Assembly (NCBI GenBank): GCA_902799855.1
Contig: CADCCA010000022.1
Coordinates: forward strand, 1 to 14,788
Length of the DNA: 14,788 bases
Source: an uncultured Erysipelotrichaceae bacterium
GTDB lineage: Bacteria; Bacillota_I; Bacilli_A; RFN20; CAG-826
Reading direction: 5' to 3'
Under the pieces are notes generated by a model. That model was not told the DNA's origin, made no database searches, and saw only the letters and a list, made by a program, of their open reading frames with translations. This document shows, in pieces, positions 5,067 to 12,179 of this stretch. How positions within the stretch are numbered: the first letter of the stretch is position 1; the number at the start of each line of letters is the position of its first letter. Made by a program: the position numbers and the translations under genes.

Positions 5067-6164
5067 TTAATTATCCTGTGCCAAGCTAGAAAAGGCATAA
5101 GTTGTTTTAGAAGAGAATGTTTCACCCGCTCTTAAGATCGTTGTGCCATAACTATCAAATTCTGGATGATTAATCATATCTGGCATCATTTGGGTTTCTA
5201 AACAAATATCACCATTTCCTGCCTTATAAAGTTGTAAACCTGGTCTATCGGTATAAACATCAACTCTAATTTTAGAATTTCCACCAGTCATTGTCGCTAC
5301 TTTACGATAGCCAGTGCCGTTTAAAACGTAATTATCATCGTAGTCTTCGTTTTTGAAGCTACTTTCTTCGCGATAATCAAACTTGGTGCCACTAACTGGA
5401 GAAATCGCTCCGGTTGGAATTTGATTAGATAATGGTGTGTAGTTATCTGCGAGGATTTGTAATTTCACATTGCTATAATCTCTTTGATCGCTACCATTTA
5501 AATTCATAAATAAATGGTTGGTAGGATTACATAATGTATCTTTAGTGGTGGTAGCGCTATATTCGATAGATAATTCTGAATTCTCATTTAATGTGTATTT
5601 AACAGTCATATCCATCTTACCTGGATAACCATTTTCTCCATCAGCGGAAGAAATGGAATAAGTAATAGAAGAAGCTGTTTGTTCAACTTTTGTCCAGTCT
5701 TTTGTAGCAAAAGGTCCTCTCCAAGAATTCATGCCACTGCCTTGACCGCCGTGAAGTGAGTGCTGTCCGTTATTTACAGAAACGCTATATTGAGTATCAT
5801 TAAGCGTAAATTTGCCGTAGGCAATTCTATTGGCCACTCTTCCAACGGTGAAACCATCTTTAGCGATTTGTTTGTTTTCCCATTTGATAGTGTCAATACT
5901 CGCGCCATTGGCTTTGAACTTAACTATTAAATAGCCATTAGATAATTGGTTATCAACATAGCCGGCTTGGCTAGATGAAGGAGTATTGCTACTGCTGCTC
6001 TTCTTAGAAGTGGTGTTGTCTTGACTTGAGACGTCGCTACTAATAGAGGATTCTTCAATGCCAGAAGAACTATTTTCTTTACTATTTTGACTGGAGTTAC
6101 CAGAGCAACCAATCACCAATGCTAAAGAGGCTAAAGCCAGTAAAGTTACATATCTTTTTTTCAT
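5067..6164 (-). CDS. Lipoprotein aldose 1-epimerase (mutarotase, GalM family)
   Basis: This is a 365-residue protein made of a lipoprotein signal peptide (lipobox LVIGC, Cys20), a Ser-rich linker (about 21-66) and a complete aldose 1-epimerase domain (about 68-360). Family motifs are present: GRVANRIAYGKF (108-119), HSLHGG with His135 and His138, NPTNHLFMNL with the presumed catalytic acid His217, substrate-contacting DDN (276-278), and LETQMMPD with the presumed catalytic base Glu323. GalM interconverts alpha and beta anomers of galactose, glucose and related sugars. Most bacterial GalM proteins are cytoplasmic and close to 340-350 residues. Here the signal sequence and linker put the enzyme on the outer face of the membrane, perhaps to ready sugars for uptake (inference). 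AAGGACAGG lies about 11-19 bases upstream of the start. It is divergent from the nucleotidase lipoprotein gene and ends at a shared terminator. Confidence 0.9.
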   Translation of the reverse strand: MKKRYVTLLALASLALVIGCSGNSSQNSKENSSSGIEESSISSDVSSQDNTTSKKSSSSNTPSSSQAGYVDNQLSNGYLIVKFKANGASIDTIKWENKQIAKDGFTVGRVANRIAYGKFTLNDTQYSVSVNNGQHSLHGGQGSGMNSWRGPFATKDWTKVEQTASSITYSISSADGENGYPGKMDMTVKYTLNENSELSIEYSATTTKDTLCNPTNHLFMNLNGSDQRDYSNVKLQILADNYTPLSNQIPTGAISPVSGTKFDYREESSFKNEDYDDNYVLNGTGYRKVATMTGGNSKIRVDVYTDRPGLQLYKAGNGDICLETQMMPDMINHPEFDSYGTTILRAGETFSSKTTYAFSSLAQDN

Positions 6165-6216
6165 AATTCATTTACCTGTCCTTATTAGTTTCACATTTAT
6201 TGATGATTTATTCAAG

Positions 6217-6232
6217 TACAACAAATGTTGTA
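6217..6232. promoter_or_regulatory. Palindrome between two divergent lipoprotein genes
   Basis: TACAACA (6217-6223) and TGTTGTA (6226-6232) form a perfect inverted repeat with a 2-base spacer. Its right half overlaps the -35 region of the nucleotidase gene promoter, and its left half lies about 53 bases upstream of the epimerase ATG. The position suits an operator acting on both genes. The responsible regulator is unknown. Confidence 0.4.
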
Positions 6233-6256
6233 ATGTCATTCATTTTCCTTTAAAAT
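6228..6256 (+). promoter_or_regulatory. Promoter of the 5'-nucleotidase lipoprotein gene
   Basis: TTGTAA (6228-6233) and TAAAAT (6251-6256) are 17 bases apart. The -10 ends ten bases before the ATG at 6267, giving a leader of only about four bases. An alternative in-frame ATG at 6255 lies inside the -10 hexamer and is therefore unlikely to be transcribed from this promoter. Confidence 0.55.
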
Positions 6257-6266
6257 GCCTAGTGAT

Positions 6267-8444
6267 ATGAAAAAAAGTAAATTATTATTGAGCATTTTTG
6301 CTCTCTTATCTCTAGCAATTACTGGTTGCAATTTTAATAATGCTTCGAGTTCATCTAGTTTTGTTTCGCAAAATAGTTCGAGCGTCGAAACGTCTATTTC
6401 TTCAATTGAGACAACTTCAAGTTCATCAAATGTCTCAAGTAGTGATGAATATTCATCCACGAGTAGCCTATCTTCAAACGAAAGTTCATCTTCAAATGTC
6501 TCATCATCTAGTAGCGTAGCTAGTAGTTCTTCTCAAGCTAGTTCTTCTAGCGTGATTAGTTCATCAAGCAGCGCCTCTAGCTCATCAAGTGTTTCTTCTA
6601 GTAGTAGTGCTTCTTCAAGTAGTGTTTCTAGCAGTTCTAGCCAAAGTAGTTCATCAAGTCAGACTAGTTCAAGTTCATCATCATCTTCTAGTTCTTTGGT
6701 TGATAAAACAGTGACATTAGATATTTTTGCTTTTAACGATACGCATGGTAATGTCGTTGATACGCAAGGTAAAGGCATTAGTCTAGCCAAGACATCAACT
6801 GCTTTGAAAGAATTATCTAAAGATAAAAACTCAATATTCATCTCTCAAGGTGATATGTGGCAAGGATCTGTTGAAAGCAACTATACACGTGGAAACTTAG
6901 TTACAGAATGGATGAATTCTTTAGACTTTGTCTCAATGACTGTTGGTAACCATGAATTTGACTGGGGCCAACAATATATCTCTAATAATGCTGAACTAGC
7001 TAATTTCCCAATCCTTGGTATTAATGTTTTATATCGCGATACCAATACACGCGTTAATTATCTTAGACCATCCACTATAGTGGAAAGAGATGGTGCTAAA
7101 ATCGGCATCATTGGGGCAATTAGTGATTGCTATACATCAATTTCTAGCAGTTTTGTTGAAGACATCTATTTCGCTTCAGGCGATACATTAACTAATATGG
7201 TGAAAGCGGAATCCGCGCGTTTAAGAAGCGAAGAAAACTGCGATTTCATCATTTATTCCATCCACGGTGATTCTTCTGAAAACGGGGTTTATGATGAAGA
7301 CCTTAGCAATGGTCATTATGTTGATTTGGTTTTAGAAGGTCACTCCCATAAAAAATATAGTCGTGTAGATAGCTACGGAGTTTATCACTTCCAATGCAAC
7401 GCTTCTAATCAAAACGTCTATCAAATCACTATTGATTTAAACTTAAAAACCGATAGTTATAGCGTCAAAACCGCTACAAATCTCAATTTCTCTTACTCAA
7501 GCTCTCCATATAAGTATTATCAAGAAGATGAAGTAATGAAGGGTCTTTTAGATAAATACTATGATAAATACAGCATTGCCTATAAAGATTTAGGCATTGT
7601 TAGCTCATATAAAAACGCTGATGATTTACGTAGTAAAGTTGCAGATCTTTACTATGAAGAAGGATTGGAAAAATGGGGTAGTCAATACGATATCACTTTA
7701 GGCGGTGGCTTTATGTCATGCCGTAATAGTGGTATTGGTCCAGGAATGATTAAATATTCTGACCTCATGGAATGTTTCCCGTTTGATAACGAAATAGCGC
7801 TTTGTTCCATTACTGGTGGCAACTTTAATAGAACGCAGTTCATCACAGGTGATTATCGCTACTTTATCACTTGGAAAGATGAATCTATCAAAGATAACGT
7901 GAATTATTTCCAAACCTATTACTTAGTTACTGATACATATACCATTGATTATTATCCTAACTATCTTAATGTTGTGGAGTATCTAAAGCCTGGTCGCTAT
8001 GCAAGGGATATGTTAGCGGACTATATCGCCGCTGGTAACTGGGATGAGAATCCAGTTATTACCGATACTCATGAAGGCACAATTAATGATCCAAAAACCA
8101 TTGAAGAAGGTCGTGCTTTAGGTCTTTTGTACACATATTACAATCAATCAACTCCATATTTCTTTAAAGGCGTTGTTTCTCGTTCAGCTCAAAGCTTAGG
8201 TAGTTCTGGTGATATGAGAAGCGTTTATGTCAAAGATGCCGATAAAGATAATGAAATGCAGATTTATTTCTTAAAGAAATCTGAAAACGCCACTTTAGAT
8301 AATGGAAACTGGAATAGTGTTGATGAATTATCAATTGGTGATGTACTCGTCTTTAACGGTCGTCCGTTCTATTACAATAGTTCAATATTAGAATTCGCTA
8401 GTGGCTCATGGGCTTATTCTATTAATGGTGTTGTTACCGCCTAA
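6267..8444 (+). CDS. 5'-nucleotidase-family metallophosphatase lipoprotein with a polyserine linker and extra C-terminal module
   Basis: The product has 725 residues from the ATG at 6267. A signal peptide ends in a lipobox (LAITGC, Cys21). Residues 26-143 are a linker made overwhelmingly of Ser. The metallophosphatase domain carries all expected motifs of the UshA/YfkN class: NDTHGN (Asp158, His160), GDMWQG (Asp196), GNHEFD (Asn228, His229, Asp232), SIHGD (His333) and GHSH (His359, His361). These ligate two metal ions and include the His-Asp catalytic pair. A 5'-nucleotidase C-terminal domain (about 420-625) follows, with 'GGGFMSCRNSGIGPGMIKYSDLMECFPFDN' in place of the usual NAGGIR...PFxN. 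Residues about 632-725 form an extra beta-rich module (FFKGVV... VYVKD ... LSIGDVLVFNGRPFYYN) resembling OB-fold-like domains. The likely role is removal of phosphate from external nucleotides for salvage. It is divergent from galM-like gene and alone in its transcript. Confidence 0.9.
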   Translation: MKKSKLLLSIFALLSLAITGCNFNNASSSSSFVSQNSSSVETSISSIETTSSSSNVSSSDEYSSTSSLSSNESSSSNVSSSSSVASSSSQASSSSVISSSSSASSSSSVSSSSSASSSSVSSSSSQSSSSSQTSSSSSSSSSSLVDKTVTLDIFAFNDTHGNVVDTQGKGISLAKTSTALKELSKDKNSIFISQGDMWQGSVESNYTRGNLVTEWMNSLDFVSMTVGNHEFDWGQQYISNNAELANFPILGINVLYRDTNTRVNYLRPSTIVERDGAKIGIIGAISDCYTSISSSFVEDIYFASGDTLTNMVKAESARLRSEENCDFIIYSIHGDSSENGVYDEDLSNGHYVDLVLEGHSHKKYSRVDSYGVYHFQCNASNQNVYQITIDLNLKTDSYSVKTATNLNFSYSSSPYKYYQEDEVMKGLLDKYYDKYSIAYKDLGIVSSYKNADDLRSKVADLYYEEGLEKWGSQYDITLGGGFMSCRNSGIGPGMIKYSDLMECFPFDNEIALCSITGGNFNRTQFITGDYRYFITWKDESIKDNVNYFQTYYLVTDTYTIDYYPNYLNVVEYLKPGRYARDMLADYIAAGNWDENPVITDTHEGTINDPKTIEEGRALGLLYTYYNQSTPYFFKGVVSRSAQSLGSSGDMRSVYVKDADKDNEMQIYFLKKSENATLDNGNWNSVDELSIGDVLVFNGRPFYYNSSILEFASGSWAYSINGVVTA

Positions 8445-8512
8445 AATATTAATTAGATAAAACAAAAGTAGTGTGTGAATCAGCAATTATTGGTTGCATC
8501 TTTTTGTTTCAT

Positions 8513-8542
8513 TTGACTTATTTACAATAAAGGTGCTAAATA
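8513..8542 (+). promoter_or_regulatory. Promoter of the small membrane protein gene
   Basis: TTGACT (8513-8518) and TAAATA (8537-8542) are separated by 18 bases, followed by a GGAGGAG Shine-Dalgarno at 8549-8555. Transcription would start close to the Shine-Dalgarno, giving a short leader of about 15-18 bases. Confidence 0.5.
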
Positions 8543-8565
8543 TTGTTTGGAGGAGATTAAAAAAT

Positions 8566-8991
8566 ATGAGAAATCTATCTAAGACATTCTTATTGATTGG
8601 TGCAATCTTTGCCATTATTGGTATTTTTGCCTTTATTGGTTCATCTGTTGCTTTCTTCTATGTTGGCACAGCTAAAGACACCGAATTCATTAAAGAAGGT
8701 TTCCAAAATATCTGGGAACAACTTCCAGGTGATACCGACGCTGAAAAGATTGAGGCTATCCAACTTTTGTCCAACGCAATCGGCGTTATCTGCATCATCG
8801 CTGGTGTTCTTAGTATCCCAACAATCGTTGTTTCATTTATAGCAAGAAACAATCACGCTACAGGCTTATTCGTTGCAGCTATCGTTTTAAGCGTTGTCTT
8901 AGCAGGTAACATTTTCATTATCTTAGGCGCTATCTTCGGATTAGTGGCTAATAGTAAAGAAAGAAATCAACAAATTAATCCTGCTTATTAG
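8566..8991 (+). CDS. Small multi-pass membrane protein, DUF4064-like
   Basis: The product has 141 residues from the ATG at 8566, which is preferred over an in-frame ATG at 8494 because GGAGGAG (8549-8555) sits at suitable distance and a promoter lies between the two starts. Hydrophobic helices lie at about 7-34, 66-88 and 94-122, with a charged loop (about 36-62, 'TAKDTEFIKEGFQNIWEQLPGDTDAEKIEAIQ') between the first and second. Layout, size and Gly/Ile/Val-rich helices resemble DUF4064-type Firmicutes membrane proteins of unknown function. That match is from memory of the family pattern, not from an alignment. The last 17 bases overlap the end of the converging acetyltransferase gene. Confidence 0.75.
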   Translation: MRNLSKTFLLIGAIFAIIGIFAFIGSSVAFFYVGTAKDTEFIKEGFQNIWEQLPGDTDAEKIEAIQLLSNAIGVICIIAGVLSIPTIVVSFIARNNHATGLFVAAIVLSVVLAGNIFIILGAIFGLVANSKERNQQINPAY

Positions 8992-9529
8992 TAGCGTCAC
9001 TGACATAGGCCTCATGGCCTTGTCCGAAAACAAGCTTAAATATTTCAAAATATTGAGCGAAACTTACTAGATGAGAACCAATGTAAGCGGTCTCGTAAAT
9101 GACACCGTATTCATTGGTTTTTATTTTGTTATCTAAAAAACCATGGCTTCTATAGAAGTGTTTTCTTAATACACGTTCCTCATAATTTTGATATTTTGGA
9201 TCAACTTCTTCATAACAAAGCATTAATACATAATCCTTATATTTTCTTTTAATGGTTTCCAAAATCTGACCGCCATAGCCTTGGTGACGATAGGAGGCGG
9301 AGACCGCCAAAAAGAAGATAGAACAAATATCTTCATGGAAGGCTAAATAAGCAAAACCAATAAACTTCTCTTCATCATAAAAAGTTAATAGAGTCATCTC
9401 TTTTTTCTTCAAACTATTTAAAAAGATATCGAGTGGTGGTCTTTCTTCTTCGGGGAAGGCACTTAAATATAAGTCACTCACTTCTTTAGTGGTTTTTTCG
9501 TTTTCTATATAAATCTTTGTTTCTAACAT
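8975..9529 (-). CDS. GNAT-family N-acetyltransferase
   Basis: This 184-residue protein has the GNAT fold signature. An N-terminal helix region contains 'LYLSAFPEEERPP' (about 21-33), strands follow with 'IGFAYLAFHEDICSIFFLAVSASYRHQGYGGQIL', and the acetyl-CoA pyrophosphate-binding loop is R-H-Q-G-Y-G-G (about 81-87), matching Q/RxxGxG/A. A later 'HFYRSHGF' segment matches the usual C-terminal 'FYxxxGF' motif. The substrate cannot be told from sequence; small-molecule or protein N-acetylation are both possible. The last 30 residues or so (ETAYIGSHLVSFAQYFEIFKLVFG) are hydrophobic and extend beyond the core. An extended -10 box ends six bases before the ATG, with no Shine-Dalgarno, so the mRNA is probably leaderless. 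The 3' end overlaps the preceding gene by 17 bases. Confidence 0.85.
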   Translation of the reverse strand: MLETKIYIENEKTTKEVSDLYLSAFPEEERPPLDIFLNSLKKKEMTLLTFYDEEKFIGFAYLAFHEDICSIFFLAVSASYRHQGYGGQILETIKRKYKDYVLMLCYEEVDPKYQNYEERVLRKHFYRSHGFLDNKIKTNEYGVIYETAYIGSHLVSFAQYFEIFKLVFGQGHEAYVSDATNKQD

Positions 9530-9535
9530 AGTGAT

Positions 9536-9544
9536 ATTTTAGCA
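9536..9544 (-). promoter_or_regulatory. Extended -10 promoter of the GNAT gene, probably leaderless
   Basis: On the minus strand TGCTAAAAT combines a TGn extension with a TAAAAT hexamer that ends six bases before the ATG (complement of 9527-9529). No good -35 is seen, as is usual for extended -10 promoters. Confidence 0.55.
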
Positions 9545-9584
9545 AAAACTATTTAATAAGGTTTATGAATTTGTCATAATGAAA

Positions 9585-9614
9585 TTGTTAGAAAGGGCTT
9601 TATCTTCTTATAGA
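9585..9614 (+). promoter_or_regulatory. Promoter of the flavodoxin / flavodiiron / rubredoxin operon
   Basis: TTGTTA (9585-9590) and TATAGA (9609-9614) are separated by 18 bases. The leader would be about eight to ten bases and lacks a Shine-Dalgarno. A small palindrome CTTATAGATAAG spans the -10. Confidence 0.45.
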
Positions 9615-9629
9615 TAAGCAAACATATTT

Positions 9630-10136
9630 ATGAAACCACTAGTCGTTTATTTTTCACGTGTTGGCGAAAACAGTGTCAACGGACAAATTGAAATCATTAA
9701 GAAAGGCTTTACGGAAATCTTAGCAGAGAAAATCAGCGCGCTTAAAAACGCTCCAATGTATAAGATTGAACCAGTTGAACCGTATCCTTCTTCTTATGAA
9801 GAATGCGTGAGACGTTCTAGAAAAGAAGATGAAGATGGTGGAAGAGTTCCTTATTTAAATCCATTACCAAATTTAGATGAATACGATGTCATCTATTTAG
9901 GTTTCCCATGCTGGTGGAGAACTTATCCAAGAGTGGTTGCCACATTTATCAATGATTATAAATTCATCGGTAAAACCATTTATCCATTCTGCACAAATGA
10001 AGAAGGTTCTTTAGGCTTAGCGGAAATGGAACTTAAAGGTAGTGCAAGAGGGGCCATCATTAAACCTGGCTTTGCCTGCAAAGGTAGTGAAGTAAACGAC
10101 ATCGATGCTAAACTTGAAGCGTGGTTAAATAAATAG
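9630..10136 (+). CDS. Flavodoxin
   Basis: This 168-residue protein fits the long Firmicutes flavodoxin type (Flavodoxin_4-like), soluble and cytoplasmic. The N-terminal strand and FMN phosphate loop (VVYFSRVGENSVNGQIEIIKKGFTE, about 5-29) carries the lengthened 'YFSRxxENxxNG...KGxTE' form instead of the short T/SxTGxT loop. 'KIEPVEPYPSSYEEC' (about 46-60) and 'YDVIYLGFPCWWRTYPRVVATFI' (about 88-110) follow, the latter giving aromatic residues for the isoalloxazine ring. 'CTNEEGSLG' (about 120-128) is the third flavin loop. It would carry electrons on FMN, and the gene just 10 bases downstream encodes a flavodiiron protein, so it may be an electron donor to that enzyme (inference from the operon). 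No signal peptide and no iron-sulfur motif are seen. Confidence 0.85.
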   Translation: MKPLVVYFSRVGENSVNGQIEIIKKGFTEILAEKISALKNAPMYKIEPVEPYPSSYEECVRRSRKEDEDGGRVPYLNPLPNLDEYDVIYLGFPCWWRTYPRVVATFINDYKFIGKTIYPFCTNEEGSLGLAEMELKGSARGAIIKPGFACKGSEVNDIDAKLEAWLNK

Positions 10137-10146
10137 GTAAATAATT

Positions 10147-11949
10147 ATGAAAAAAAGTGTCACACAAGATATTTATTACGTTGGTGTAAACGACCATAAA
10201 ATCGACCTCTTTGAAGGTCAATACATCGTCCCTAATGGCATGGCGTATAATTCCTATGTCATCAAAGATGAACTCATCTGTGTCATGGATACAGTTGATC
10301 AAAAATTCACCGAAGAATGGCTTAATAATATCGCGGATGTTTTAGGAAACGAAAAACCCACATATTTGGTAGTCCAACATATGGAACCAGATCACTCCGC
10401 TAACATCATCAATTTCTTGAAGAAATATCCAGAAACTTATGTCGTTGGTAACACCAAAACATTTAAGATGATGGAACAATTCTTCAATCAAGAAATACCA
10501 AACAAAATGGTAGTGAATGATGGAGATTCCTTAAACTTAGGAAAGCACGTTCTAACATTTGTTTTTGCCCCAATGGTCCACTGGCCAGAAGTCATGGTCA
10601 CCTATGATAGTTTTGACAAAGTCTTATTTTCTGCAGATGGCTTTGGTAAATTCGGCGCTTTAGACGTGGAAGAGGAATGGGACTGCGAAGCCCGTAGATA
10701 CTATTTTGGTATCGTTGGTAAATATGGTGCACAAGTTCAAGCCTTATTAAAGAAAGCTGCCACTTTAGATATCCAAATGATTTGTCCACTACATGGACCA
10801 ATTCTCAAAGAGAATCTTGCCCATTATATTAAGCAATATGACATTTGGAGCAGTTATCAAAGCGAAGTTGATGGTGTCGCTATTTTCTATACATCTGTAT
10901 ACGGCCACACCAAAGAAGCAGTGGAGCTATTAAAAGAAAAACTCGAAGCCAATGGCACTCCTAAAATCGCTATTGCAGATTTAGCCAGAGACGATATGGC
11001 GGAATGCGTAGAAGATGCTTTCAAATATTCTAAAATCGTTTTAGCCACAACGACATATAACGCTGGTATCTTCCCATTTATGGATACCTTCATCGCCCAT
11101 TTATTAGAAAGAAATTATCAAAATAAGAAAATCGCCATTATTGAAAATGGTACTTGGGCCCCAATGGCGGCTAAAGTTATCAAAGATAAATTCGCTAATT
11201 CAAAGAATATTACTTTAGTGGAACCAACCGTTCGCATTATGTCCGCGCTTAATGAAGATAGCAAAAAACAAATCGATGCTTTAGCAGAAGCCCTCAGCAG
11301 CGACTATAAAGCCATCAAAGAAATCAAAGAAGAAAATAATCCACAATTAGATCCAAAAGCCTTGTTCAAAATTGGCTATGGTTTATATGTCGTTACCAGT
11401 AACGATGGAAAGAAAGATAACGGCTGTATCGTTAATACTGTTAGTCAATTAACCGATACTCCTCTTAGAGTAGCGGTCAACATCAATAAAATGAACTATT
11501 CTCACGATGTCATCAAAAAGAGTGGTGTTCTTAACGTTAACTGTTTGAACAACGAAGCCCCATTCAGTGTCTTCCAAGACTTTGGTTTCCGTTCTGGTAA
11601 AGATGTTGATAAGTTTGAAGGTAAAGAAGTGCTTAGGAGTGAAAACGGTTTAGTGGTCTTACCAAACTTTGTGAATGCCTTCTTCTCTTTGAAAGTTGAT
11701 AACTATGTTGATTTAGGCACACATGGCATGTTCATTTGTTCCGTTACTGAAAGTAAAATCATCAATAATATTGAGACAATGACTTATAACTATTATCAGG
11801 CTAACGTCAAACCAAAACCAAATACCGAAAAGAAGAAAGGCTATGTCTGTAAAGTATGCGGTTACGTCTATGAAGGCGATACATTACCAGAAGATATCGT
11901 CTGCCCACTTTGTAAACACGGCGCGGCAGATTTCGAAGAAATAAAATAA
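10147..11949 (+). CDS. Multidomain flavodiiron protein: diiron beta-lactamase fold, flavodoxin, flavin reductase, rubredoxin
   Basis: This 600-residue cytoplasmic enzyme has four domains. Residues 1-240 are the metallo-beta-lactamase-like core with the complete diiron ligand set His78, Glu80, Asp82, His83 (HMEPDHS), His145 (VHWPE), Asp164 (SADGFG) and His216 (PLHGP). Residues 243-385 are a flavodoxin domain with the FMN loop YTSVYGHT (248-255). Residues 405-555 match NAD(P)H:flavin oxidoreductase-like domains. Residues 566-600 are a rubredoxin with CxxC pairs Cys568/Cys571 and Cys586/Cys589. Flavodiiron proteins reduce O2 to water and/or NO to N2O. The fused reductase and rubredoxin domains suggest that electrons pass from NAD(P)H to the diiron site within one chain (inference). 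Core-only relatives are about 400 residues, so this is an extended form. A weak AGGT lies upstream. It sits between a flavodoxin and a separate rubredoxin gene. Confidence 0.95.
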   Translation: MKKSVTQDIYYVGVNDHKIDLFEGQYIVPNGMAYNSYVIKDELICVMDTVDQKFTEEWLNNIADVLGNEKPTYLVVQHMEPDHSANIINFLKKYPETYVVGNTKTFKMMEQFFNQEIPNKMVVNDGDSLNLGKHVLTFVFAPMVHWPEVMVTYDSFDKVLFSADGFGKFGALDVEEEWDCEARRYYFGIVGKYGAQVQALLKKAATLDIQMICPLHGPILKENLAHYIKQYDIWSSYQSEVDGVAIFYTSVYGHTKEAVELLKEKLEANGTPKIAIADLARDDMAECVEDAFKYSKIVLATTTYNAGIFPFMDTFIAHLLERNYQNKKIAIIENGTWAPMAAKVIKDKFANSKNITLVEPTVRIMSALNEDSKKQIDALAEALSSDYKAIKEIKEENNPQLDPKALFKIGYGLYVVTSNDGKKDNGCIVNTVSQLTDTPLRVAVNINKMNYSHDVIKKSGVLNVNCLNNEAPFSVFQDFGFRSGKDVDKFEGKEVLRSENGLVVLPNFVNAFFSLKVDNYVDLGTHGMFICSVTESKIINNIETMTYNYYQANVKPKPNTEKKKGYVCKVCGYVYEGDTLPEDIVCPLCKHGAADFEEIK

Positions 11950-11959
11950 AGGAGAAACT

Positions 11960-12115
11960 ATGAAGTACGTATGTCAAGCCTGTGGCTTCGTCTATGATGA
12001 AGACTTAGGCGACCCAGAAAGAGGGATCAAACCAGGCACAAAGTTTGAAGACTTACCAGATGATTACACCTGTGCGTGGTGTGGTGCTGGTAAAGACTTA
12101 TTCCAAGCCCAATAA
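11960..12115 (+). CDS. Rubredoxin
   Basis: This 51-residue protein was found by reading the short frame after the flavodiiron gene. Two CxxC knuckles, Cys5/Cys8 ([10 protein letters not shown]) and Cys38/Cys41 (YTCAWCG), would bind one iron atom. The spacer with '[20 protein letters not shown]' is the standard rubredoxin core with its conserved Gly, Pro and aromatic residues. Length is normal for the family (about 50-55). GGAG at 11951-11954 lies at good spacing before the ATG, ten bases after the preceding TAA, so it is co-transcribed. As a one-electron carrier it probably feeds the flavodiiron protein or another oxidative-stress enzyme. It is a second rubredoxin beside the one fused to the flavodiiron protein. 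A strong terminator follows. Confidence 0.95.
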   Translation: MKYVCQACGFVYDEDLGDPERGIKPGTKFEDLPDDYTCAWCGAGKDLFQAQ

Positions 12116-12125
12116 TTAAGAAAAT

Positions 12126-12162
12126 GGTGATAGAGCAAATGACTATCACCTTTTCTTTTTTT
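12126..12162 (+). terminator. Rho-independent terminator of the oxygen-defence operon
   Basis: An 8-bp perfect stem GGTGATAG (12126-12133) pairs with CTATCACC (12143-12150). The T-rich tract TTTTCTTTTTTT follows at 12151-12162. Confidence 0.9.
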
Positions 12163-12164
12163 AT

Positions 12165-12172
12165 TATAAAAT
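12165..12172 (+). promoter_or_regulatory. -10 region of the ABC exporter gene, probably leaderless
   Basis: TATAAAAT lies at 12165-12172. Read as TAAAAT at 12167-12172 it ends seven bases before the ATG at 12180. No Shine-Dalgarno is present and no convincing -35 is seen; the T-rich terminator tail lies in that position. Confidence 0.45.
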
Positions 12173-12179
12173 AAGAAAC

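Noticed and set aside
6236..6460. Minus-strand open frame opposite the polyserine linker
   Set aside because: It is the antisense of a repetitive Ser-coding region, where long open frames arise by composition; no start signals.
8445..8512. Terminator after the nucleotidase gene (GCAA/TTGC hairpin with a following T run near 8501)
   Set aside because: The stem is only four base pairs with mismatched flanks, too weak to list as a feature, although a terminator would be expected here.
9007..9020. AGGCC-TCAT-GGCCT hairpin near the convergent gene ends
   Set aside because: It is inside the GNAT coding region and no T run follows on either strand, so it is not a terminator by itself.
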